Shown piece after piece: positions 9,002-14,437 of a stretch of 14,437 nucleotides of DNA. Source of the stretch: Thiosocius sp963719025 (lineage in GTDB: Bacteria > Pseudomonadota > Gammaproteobacteria > Chromatiales > Chromatiaceae). The stretch covers positions 1-14,437 of the forward strand of contig CAVRBK010000117.1 of assembly GCA_963719025.1 (NCBI GenBank), read 5' to 3'. Under the pieces are notes generated by a model. That model saw only the letters and a program-made list of their open reading frames with translations. It had not been told where the DNA came from and ran no database searches. Numbering within the stretch: the stretch's first letter is position 1; every line of letters starts with the position of its first letter. The translations under genes were made by a program, and so were the position numbers.

Positions 9002-9727
9002 TCAGCGAAAGTCGCCCCAAAGAACCTGTATGGCGGCCAGCGCGGCCAGCGGCGCCGTCTCTGTACGCATTATTCGCGGGCCCATACGGATGGCTGCCAG
9101 GCCGCTGTCAACAGCCTGCCGTCGTTCTGCCTCGCTGAGTCCGCCCTCCGGGCCTATCAGAAGACTGAAGGGTCCTTGCGGCGCACCCAGGGTGGCCAGG
9201 GTGTCGTCCGCCTTATGGAACAGCAGTATGCCGCTGGCCTGGTCGGTCAGCCAATTCGCCAGCGCGGTCGGTGCGGCGATGCCGGGTATGCGATTTCGGC
9301 CACACTGTTCGCAGGCACTGATCGCGATGCCGCGCCAATGTGCCAGGCGTTTGGCCAGCCGATCGGCCTTGAGCTGCACGACGCTGCGTTCGGTCTGTAG
9401 CGGGCTGATCGTGGTAACGCCAAGCTCGACCGATTTTTGAATGGCAAGGTCCATGCGTTCGGCGCGCGAGATGCCGATCCCCAGGTGCAGTTGCAGCGTG
9501 GGTTCGGCCTCGACAGCAAGCCGTGAATCGATCTGCGCGACACAGCTGCGGCGGTCGCAGCGCGTCAGTATTGCCCCGTAATCGGTGCCGTCGCCGTTGA
9601 ACAGGGTCAGCGTCTGGCCGCTGCGCAGACGCAGCACCTGGCTGACATAGCGCGCGGCGCGAGGATCCAGTTCGACGCTGGCACCCGTTTGCAGTGCCTG
9701 GTCGGTGTAGATCCGGGAAACGCGCAT
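9002..9727 (-). CDS. rsmE: RsmE, 16S rRNA m3U1498 methyltransferase
   Basis: This SPOUT-class enzyme uses SAM to methylate N3 of U1498 in 16S rRNA of the 30S subunit. It is 241 aa, the usual length. The N-terminal PUA-like part is residues 1-70 ('ARYVSQVLRLRSGQTLTLFN'). The SPOUT domain shows every family signature: 'QKSVELGVTTISPLQTERSV', 'ACEQCGRNRIP', the knot motif GPEGG at 192-196 and 'MGPRIMRTETAPLAALA' from 215. The start ATG is at 9727-9725. It lies 36 bases downstream of the metF stop and reads the same way, so it is probably the last gene of an ahcY-metF-rsmE unit. It consumes SAM and makes SAH, the substrate of AhcY. There is no room for a terminator after it, because its TGA (9004-9002) touches the chpC stop. 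Confidence 0.96.
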   Translation of the reverse strand: MRVSRIYTDQALQTGASVELDPRAARYVSQVLRLRSGQTLTLFNGDGTDYGAILTRCDRRSCVAQIDSRLAVEAEPTLQLHLGIGISRAERMDLAIQKSVELGVTTISPLQTERSVVQLKADRLAKRLAHWRGIAISACEQCGRNRIPGIAAPTALANWLTDQASGILLFHKADDTLATLGAPQGPFSLLIGPEGGLSEAERRQAVDSGLAAIRMGPRIMRTETAPLAALAAIQVLWGDFR

Positions 9728-9745
9728 GTCGTCAGCTGCCGTGAC

Positions 9746-9762
9746 CGGGCGCAGTGCGCCCG
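9746..9762. repeat. GC-rich stem-loop between metF and rsmE
   Basis: A perfect inverted repeat GGGCGC-AGT-GCGCCC occupies 9747-9761, and one more C-G pair at 9746/9762 extends it to 7 bp with a 3-base loop. It fills much of the 36-base gap between the metF stop (9764) and the rsmE start (9727). No T-run follows on the minus strand, so it does not look like an intrinsic terminator. It could stabilise the metF 3' end or reduce rsmE expression. Confidence 0.6.
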
Positions 9763-9763
9763 C

Positions 9764-10627
9764 TCAGGCAGGCCGGCCCAATCCGAGGTTATCCAGGATC
9801 GCGAGTGTCGGTGCGTCCTGGTTCATGGTGTAGAAATGCAGCCCGGGTGCGCCGAGATCGATCAGTCGGGCGCACAGGTCGGTGACCACCTCGGTGCCGA
9901 GCCTGCGAATGCTGTCGGTGTCGTCGCCATAGGCCTCGAGGCGTTTGCGCAACCAGCGGGGGATCTCGGCACCACAGGCATCGGAGAAACGGACCAGGTT
10001 GGTGAAATTGGTGATCGGCATGATCCCGGGGGTGATCGGGGCGTCGATGCCGCGTTGTCCGCAGGCCTCGACGAACCGGGTATAGGCCTCCACGTTGTAG
10101 AAATACTGGGTGATTGCCGAATTGGCGCCGGCCTCGATCTTGCGTTTGAAGTTGTCCAGGTCCTGGTCGAAGTTGGGTGCCTGCGGGTGCATCTCGGGGT
10201 AGGCCGCGACCTCTATCCGGAAGCGGTCACCAAAGCGTTCCCTGATCAGGCGCACCAGTTCGTCGGCGTGGTTGAGATCACCCATCGAACCGGCACCCGA
10301 ACCCGACGGCAGGTCGCCGCGCAATGCGACGATCCGCTGGATACCCTGGTCGGCATAGCGCTGCAGGATCTCAACGATCTCTTCCCGTGAGCTGCCGATA
10401 CACGACAGATGGGGCGCAATCTCGATACCCTGCGCGCTGACCCAGTCGACCGTGGCGAAGGTGTTGCTCTGGGTCGAGCCGCCGGCGCCATAGGTGACGG
10501 AGAAATACTCGGGTCTGCGTTCGTTGAGGCTGGTGACAGTCTCGTGCAGCCTGGCGATACCCTTCTCGGTCTTGGGTGGGAAGAGTTCGAAGCTGATGCT
10601 TGAAGTCGGCATGGCATTGGAAGTCAT
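9764..10627 (-). CDS. metF: MetF, 5,10-methylenetetrahydrofolate reductase
   Basis: This flavoprotein reduces 5,10-methylene-THF to 5-methyl-THF, the methyl donor for methionine synthase. The protein is 287 aa, a normal bacterial length, and forms a single FAD-binding TIM barrel. Residues matching the E. coli active site are E14 (FELFPPKT; E28 in E. coli), T45 (SVTYGAGGSTQ), D105 (ALRGDLPSG; D120), Q174 (SAITQYFYN; Q183) and F208 (PGIMPITNF; F223). ATG at 10627 is preferred over the ATG five codons later because a GAG lies 9 bases before it and none sits before the second. It lies 150 bases downstream of ahcY on the same strand and 36 bases upstream of rsmE, consistent with one methyl-cycle operon. 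No lesions are seen. Confidence 0.97.
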   Translation of the reverse strand: MTSNAMPTSSISFELFPPKTEKGIARLHETVTSLNERRPEYFSVTYGAGGSTQSNTFATVDWVSAQGIEIAPHLSCIGSSREEIVEILQRYADQGIQRIVALRGDLPSGSGAGSMGDLNHADELVRLIRERFGDRFRIEVAAYPEMHPQAPNFDQDLDNFKRKIEAGANSAITQYFYNVEAYTRFVEACGQRGIDAPITPGIMPITNFTNLVRFSDACGAEIPRWLRKRLEAYGDDTDSIRRLGTEVVTDLCARLIDLGAPGLHFYTMNQDAPTLAILDNLGLGRPA

Positions 10628-10666
10628 CTGGGCAATCTCGCGTTGACGATCGGGTTGTGCCGCGAC

Positions 10667-10727
10667 AGGGCCAAAAGGCCGCAGGTCAGCCTCTTCGGCC
10701 TGGGCGCCGTCAATGCGACGACGCCCA
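10667..10727. repeat. Cluster of inverted repeats in the ahcY-metF gap
   Basis: The 150-base gap (10628-10777) between ahcY and metF carries several possible hairpins. The best is 10701-10727: TGGGCG pairs with CGCCCA, then a C/A mismatch, then CGTC with GACG around the loop AATGC. Just left of it are GGCC-AAAA-GGCC near 10667 and AGGCC...GGCCT spanning about 10676-10700, which overlaps the first. None ends in a clear T-run on the minus strand, so I do not call a terminator. They could be an attenuator, a processing site or an RNA stability element for the downstream metF-rsmE message. Confidence 0.4.
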
Positions 10728-10777
10728 AGGTTACGGCACTTGCGGGCTTTCTATCCCGGTTTTCCCCACCTGGCTGT

Positions 10778-12189
10778 TTAGTAGCGATAGTGGTCCGATT
10801 TGTAGGGACCATCCACCGGTACGCCGATATAGTCGGCCTGCTCCTGGCTGAGTACCGTCAGCTTGACGCCGATCTTGTCCAGGTGCAGACGGGCCACCTC
10901 TTCGTCCAGGTGCTTCGGCAGGATGTAGACCCCGATCGGGTACTCGTCGGTCTTGGTGAACAATTCGATCTGTGCCAGCACCTGGTTGGTGAACGAGGCG
11001 GACATGACGAAGCTCGGGTGTCCGGTGGCGCAACCGAGGTTCACCAGGCGACCTTCGGCCAGCATGATGATGCGCTTGCCGTCTTCGGGGAAGATGATGT
11101 GGTCGACCTGTGGCTTGATGTTTTCCCACTGGTACTTCTGAACGCCGGCGATATCGATCTCGTTGTCGAAATGGCCGATGTTGCACACGATCGCCTGATC
11201 CTTCATTGCGACCATGTGGTCGTGGGTGATGATGTCCTTGTTGCCGGTGGTGGTGACGAAGATGTCGCCCAGCGGGGCGGCGTCTTCCATCGTTACCACG
11301 CGGAAACCCTCCATGGCCGCCTGCAGGGCGCAGATCGGGTCGATCTCGGTGATCCACACGGTCGCGCCGAGGCCGCGCAGCGACTGCGCCGAGCCCTTGC
11401 CGACGTCGCCGTAGCCGCAGACCACGCCGATCTTGCCGGCAATCATCACGTCGGTGGCACGCTTGATGCCGTCGACCAGCGATTCGCGGCAGCCGTAGAG
11501 GTTGTCGAACTTGGACTTGGTGACCGAGTCGTTGACGTTCATGCCCGGGAACAGCAGCTTGCCGTCCCCGAACATCTCGTACAGGCGATGCACACCGGTG
11601 GTGGTTTCTTCGGTGACACCCTTGATCGACGCGGCCATCTTTTTGTAGCGCTCGGGGTCTTCTTCGAGGCTGCGCTTGAGCACGCCGAGGATCACCTGCC
11701 ACTCTTCCGGGTCATCGGCCTTCGGGGCCGGCACGCCTGCGGCATCGCCGTATTCGACGCCCTTGTGCACCAGCAGCGTGGCGTCGCCGCCGTCATCCAG
11801 GATCATGTTCGGCAGCTTCGCCGTTCGGCCAGTTCAGCACCTGTTCGGTGCACCACCAGTACTCCTCGAGGGTCTCGCCCTTCCACGCATACACGGGAAT
11901 TCCGGCGGCGGCGATCGCCGCAGCGGCGTGATCCTGGGTGGAGAAGATGTTGCACGAGCACCAGCGCACCTGGGCGCCGAGTTCGATCAGTGTCTCGATC
12001 AGCACCGCCGTCTGGATGGTCATGTGCAGGGAGCCGGTGATGCGTGCCCCGGTCAGTGGCTTCGCTGTGCCGTACTTTTCGCGCAGCGCCATCAGACCGG
12101 GCATCTCGGTCTCGGCGATGCTGCATTTCCTTGCGGCCCCAGTCGGCCAGCGACATATCGGCGACCTTGTAGTCGTTGAACTCACTCAT
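10778..12189 (-). CDS. ahcY: AhcY, S-adenosyl-L-homocysteine hydrolase (two apparent +1 frameshifts)
   Basis: AhcY hydrolyses SAH, the inhibitory product of SAM-dependent methylation, to homocysteine and adenosine using bound NAD. The sequence spans three frames. The N-terminus 'MSEFNDYKVADMSLADWGRK' runs to about 12121. An extra base near 12120 shifts to 'IAETEMPGLMALREKYGT' through 'EEYWWCTEQVLNWPNGEA'. An extra base near 11813 then shifts to 'PNMILDDGGDATLLVHKG' and on to the canonical C-terminus 'DGPYKSDHYRY'. Removing both bases gives exactly 469 residues, the length of P. aeruginosa SahH. Substrate-binding 'GSLHMTIQTAVLIE', 'CSCNIFSTQDHAA' and the NAD loop GYGDVGKG (about residue 256) are intact. 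The start ATG at 12189 follows an AGGA 10 bases upstream and an SAH riboswitch. Given an intact leader and otherwise perfect coding, sequence error is likelier than loss of function. Confidence 0.93.
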
Positions 12190-12199
12190 GGTTGTTGAT

Positions 12200-12203
12200 T
12201 CCT
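12200..12203 (-). promoter_or_regulatory. Ribosome binding site of ahcY
   Basis: AGGA on the minus strand lies 10 bases before the ATG at 12189-12187. It supports this start and sits immediately downstream of the SAH riboswitch, where ligand-dependent folding could mask or expose it. Confidence 0.6.
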
Positions 12204-12214
12204 GTTCAAAAATC

Positions 12215-12290
12215 GTGAGTGAGCGCCGTTTTCATCGCTGTATCCAACGCCGAGCCTGGCCTGAAAGATCAGGTTGCAGCGCCCCTCGGC
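12215..12290 (-). ncRNA. SAH riboswitch upstream of ahcY
   Basis: Read on the minus strand, the leader matches the known SAH riboswitch consensus block by block: CCGAGG-GGCGCUGCAAC, a variable hairpin CCUGA-UCUU-UCAGG, CCAGGCUCGG, and AACGGCGCUCAC. P1 pairs GCCGAG (12290-12285) with CUCGGC (12254-12249). The hairpin arms are at 12273-12269 and 12264-12260. The pseudoknot pairs GGGCGC in the first block with GCGCUC in the last; the usual A is a G here and makes a tolerated G-U pair. These RNAs bind S-adenosylhomocysteine and raise expression of SAH-recycling genes, which fits the ahcY that follows. The 3' end lies about 11 bases before the ribosome binding site with no terminator in between, suggesting control of translation start (inference). 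Confidence 0.93.
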
Positions 12291-12449
12291 AAGAAATTGT
12301 GGTCCCCTGCGGCGTCGAAATGCAGCGAGAACTGCGCATTGAGGCCAAGGAAGTCCAGAATTTTACACGGTTTACAGAGAATTTCGCCGGTTTGCCGTCG
12401 TGTTTTGTCTGGGTTTTATCCGGCATAATTCGCGCCACTATTGAAAAAG

Positions 12450-12476
12450 AGCGCACCTGGCGTGCGGTTTTGCGCT
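12450..12476 (+). repeat. Two mutually exclusive hairpins in the DUF2189 leader
   Basis: CGCAC (12452-12456) can pair with GTGCG (12462-12466) around a 5-base loop. Alternatively AGCGCA (12450-12455) can pair with TGCGCT (12471-12476). The two use the same bases and so exclude each other. An ATTTTC follows, but the T-run is too weak to call a terminator. Confidence 0.35.
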
Positions 12477-12550
12477 ATTTTCAGGTCGTCAGCAGAGAAT
12501 GACTGGCAAAAAAAGCAGATCCCGGCAAACGGGACGCGACAGACATCTTT

Positions 12551-12557
12551 AAGGAGG
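12551..12557 (+). promoter_or_regulatory. Strong ribosome binding site of the DUF2189 gene
   Basis: AAGGAGG, a full Shine-Dalgarno match, lies 5 bases before ATG 12563. It fixes the start of the membrane-protein gene. Confidence 0.85.
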
Positions 12558-12562
12558 ATGCA

Positions 12563-13345
12563 ATGGCAGAACCACATGTGGTCGGCCCCGGAGGAACCGA
12601 GGCTGACATCGAACCCCTGTTTTACCCGTCGAACACGCTGGGCTTCGATGCCCCTTTTCGCTGGTTGCGCCTGGGCTGGGGAGATCTGAAGCGTGCCTGG
12701 CCGCAGAGCCTTACCTACGGTGTGGGCTGGTGTTATTGGGTTACCTGGTAACGGGTCTGGCCTGGGGGGACGGTAACACCGTGGCCCTGTTTACCCTGGC
12801 GGTCGCCTTTATCCTGGCCGGGCCTGTATTGGCGTTCGGTCTGTATTCCATCAGCCGGCAGCTGGAAAACGGGCGCGAGCCGCAGCTCGGCGTGTGCTGG
12901 ATGGAGAGCCGGAATCACCTGCGCAACGAACTGCTTGTTCGCCCTGGTCATGCTGGTGGTGTTGCTGGTCTGGGCACGTGCGGCCTCGATGGTGCACGTG
13001 TTTTTCCCGGTCGGAGAGGATCTCGGGCTGGTCGGCTGGCTGCAGTTTCTGGCGGTAGGCAGCGCCGTGGGGTCGATCTTTGCGGCTATCGTGTTTTCGG
13101 CAAGCGTCGTGTCGCTGCCGATGATGCTCGACCGGGGAACCGACGCGATCACCAGCGCGCTGACCAGTGTCAACGCGGTGGTGCACAACAAGGGGGTGAT
13201 GGTGGTGTGGGCGCTGCTGATCGTCGGGCTGGTGCTGCTCGGCTTCGCAACCGCCTTTATCGGCCTGGCCGTTGTCCTGCCGCTGATCGGGCATGCCAGC
13301 TGGCATGCGTACCGTGAGACAGTGGCGGCCATTGACCCGACCTGA
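12563..13345 (+). CDS. DUF2189-family (COG5473) integral membrane protein, two apparent frameshifts
   Basis: This is an inner-membrane protein of unknown function, from a family I recall being encoded beside metK or ahcY in several gammaproteobacteria. The N-terminus (from 12563) shows the family pattern 'APFRWLRLGWGDLKRAWPQS'. The frame breaks near 12725, where one base is missing, continues as 'VLLGYLVTGLAWGDGN', and breaks again near 12934-12936, where one base is extra, then runs to TGA 13343-13345 with 'IGHASWHAY' near the end. Repairing both gives about 260 aa. Five or six hydrophobic helices are visible: around the first break, 'LFTLAVAFILAGPVLAFGLY', 'LLFALVMLVVLLVWARAA', 'FLAVGSAVGSIFAAIVFSAS' and a long C-terminal pair. 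The family match rests on recall of its motifs rather than a search. As sequenced it could not make a full product, but the hydrophobic pattern is preserved across all three frames, which argues for sequence error. Confidence 0.75.
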
Positions 13346-13374
13346 TCAGCACGAGGCCCGGTCAAGGCGGAATG

Positions 13375-13406
13375 AAAAAAGCCAACCTCGCGGGGTTGGC
13401 TTTTTT
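13375..13406. terminator. Bidirectional intrinsic terminator between the DUF2189 gene and metK
   Basis: A 7-bp perfect stem, GCCAACC (13381-13387) with GGTTGGC (13394-13400), and a 6-base loop is flanked by A6 on the left and T6 on the right. It therefore has a U-run after the stem on both strands. It sits between the two convergent stops (13345 and 13427) and should end both transcripts. Confidence 0.94.
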
Positions 13407-13426
13407 CGTTGACCCGGCGGAGGGGA

Positions 13427-14437
13427 TCAGAGCCCCGCGGCGTCGCGCAACTCTGCAGCCTTGTCGGTTGCCTCCCAGGTGAAACCCTCGTCCTCGCGCC
13501 CGAAGTGGCCGTAGGCCGCGGTCTTGAGATACTTGATCTTCTCTGCATTGAGCAGGTCGAGCATGCGCAGGATGCCGTAGGGGCGCAGGTCGAAGTGTTC
13601 GCGCACCAGTTCGGTGATGCGTTCGTCGGTCACGTTGCCGGTGCCGAAGGTGTCGATCATGATCGATGTCGGCTCGGCCACGCCGATCGCATAAGAGACC
13701 TGGATTTCGCACTTGTCGGCCAGTCCGGCGGCGACGATGTTTTTCGCCACGTAGCGGCCGGCATAGGCGGCGGAGCGGTCGACCTTTGACGGGTCCTTGC
13801 CGGAGAAGGCGCCACCGCCGTGGCGCGCCGCACCGCCGTAGGTGTCGACGATGATCTTGCGCCCGGTCACGCCGGCGTCGCCCATCGGGCCGCCGATCAC
13901 GAAGCTGCCGGTCGGGTTGATGTGGTAACGGGTGTCGGCCGTCAGCAGCCCGGTCGGCTCGAGGATCGGCTTGACGATCTCTTCCATCACGGCCTCTTGC
14001 GAGTGTCTTGCCGCTGAACTCGGCGGCGTGCTGGGTCGACAGGACGACCGCATCGATCGATACCGGCTTGCCGTCGGCGTAGTGCAGGCTGACCTGTGAT
14101 TTGGCATCCGGCCGCAGCAGTGGCAGGGTGCCGTCCTTGCGCAGTTGCGACTGGCGCTCCACCAGGCGGTGGGCAAACTGGATCGGCGCCGGCATCAGTA
14201 CGTCGGTTTCGTTGGTCGCGTAACCGAACATCAGGCCCTGGTCACCCGCACCCTGGTCTTCAGGTCTCGCGCGGTCGACACCCTGGTTGATATCGGGTGA
14301 CTGCACGCCGATCGCCGAGAGTACCGCGCAGGTTTCGCCGTCGAAGCCCATCTCCGAACTGGTGTAGCCGATGTCGTTGATGGTGTCGCGGATGACGCGC
14401 TCGTAATCGAAGATCGATGCTCGGCCAGGCCGAGGAT
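13427..14437 (-). CDS. metK: MetK, S-adenosylmethionine synthetase (5' partial; one frameshift near 14000)
   Basis: MetK makes SAM from methionine and ATP. The window holds all but roughly the first 60 residues; the start lies beyond the right edge. Recognisable stretches, in order, are 'DYERVIRDTINDIGY', 'CAVLSAIGVQSPDINQGVDR', 'GAGDQGLMFGYATNETD' (with the active-site Asp), 'LPLLRPDAKSQV', 'VVLSTQHA', 'GGPMGDAGVTGRKIIVDTYG', 'RHGGGAFSGKDPSKVDRSAA', 'NIVAAGLADKCEIQVSYAIG' and 'AAYGHFGRE'. All match E. coli MetK closely. One extra base near 14000 breaks the frame inside 'KTLQEAVMEEI'. At 14262-14270 the conserved 'DRADP' reads 'DRARP', best explained by an added A and a lost C. The last ~25 bases (14413-14437) do not encode the expected 'GEITTSA'-type segment. 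The gene converges on the DUF2189 gene at a shared terminator. Confidence 0.95.
14420..14434. repeat. 15-base perfect palindrome at the right window edge
   Basis: CTCGGCCAGGCCGAG has 7-bp arms around a single central base. It lies where metK should encode the conserved segment before 'DYERV' and does not read as that segment in any frame. Confidence 0.7.

Larger units (their letters stand above)
12291..12562. other. Divergent intergenic region between the ahcY leader and the DUF2189 gene
   Basis: Together with the riboswitch, the gene-free stretch between ahcY and the membrane-protein gene spans 12190-12562. It must hold both divergent promoters. It is visibly more AT-rich (about 12350-12450) than the flanking genes. 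Weak -10-like boxes are CACAAT on the minus strand (12301-12296), very close to the riboswitch, and CATAAT on the plus strand (12424-12429). Neither has a convincing -35 box, so I do not assign start sites. I see no open reading frame here that looks like a gene. Toward the right, 12450-12476 can form two alternative hairpins. Confidence 0.5.

Noticed and set aside
10728..10777. A CCCGCAAGTG stretch on the minus strand resembling part of a cobalamin riboswitch
   Set aside because: The B12 box and the other conserved blocks are absent and the spacer is too short, so this is a chance match.
10643..12040. A 465-codon open frame on the plus strand opposite ahcY
   Set aside because: It lies entirely antisense to ahcY and its leader-side spacer, and shows no domain. 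It is a codon-bias shadow.
1..14437. Mobile elements, CRISPR arrays, tRNA or rRNA genes, toxin-antitoxin or phage genes
   Set aside because: I looked for transposase-like proteins, spaced direct repeats, tRNA-like cloverleafs and small paired genes and saw none; the gaps between genes are mostly short and accounted for.

Overview
The window is GC-rich, densely coded DNA from a gammaproteobacterium. The evidence is a type IV pilus chemosensory (Pil-Chp) cluster with a multi-phosphotransfer ChpA, an SAH riboswitch in front of ahcY, and the grouping metK / DUF2189 membrane protein / ahcY / metF. This pattern fits Chromatiales-like or Pseudomonas-related lineages. The exact taxon is inference from gene content only.

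Left half (1-9001, + strand): pilI (5' end outside the window), pilJ, chpA and chpC form one tight transcription unit that would control twitching motility and surface sensing. PilJ is the membrane receptor. PilI and ChpC are CheW-like adaptors. ChpA is a 1951-residue hybrid CheA kinase with several Hpt-type domains and a C-terminal receiver. The adaptation enzymes found at this position in Pseudomonas (PilK methyltransferase, ChpB methylesterase) are absent: pilJ runs straight into chpA, and chpA overlaps chpC.

Middle (9002-12290, - strand): an SAH riboswitch leads ahcY, then metF, then rsmE. This is an activated-methyl-cycle unit: AhcY removes SAH, MetF makes 5-methyl-THF for methionine synthesis, and RsmE is a SAM-dependent 16S rRNA methyltransferase. 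rsmE ends tail to tail with chpC, with no bases between the two stop codons.

Right end (12563-14437): a DUF2189 membrane protein on the + strand converges on metK (- strand, 5' end outside the window) at a near-perfect bidirectional terminator.

The main oddity is single-base indels in genes that should be intact: one in pilJ, two in ahcY, two in the DUF2189 gene and one in metK, plus a likely compensated pair in metK. Removing or adding one base at each site restores family-typical proteins (PilJ 685 aa, AhcY 469 aa). Most lie right of 11.8 kb, and the last ~25 bases do not read as MetK and form a palindrome. I read these as sequence or assembly errors near a contig end rather than gene decay. 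I found no clearly new system. The points most worth a second look are the SAH riboswitch, the reduced Chp cluster, the ChpA phosphotransfer layout and the zero-gap convergent stops.
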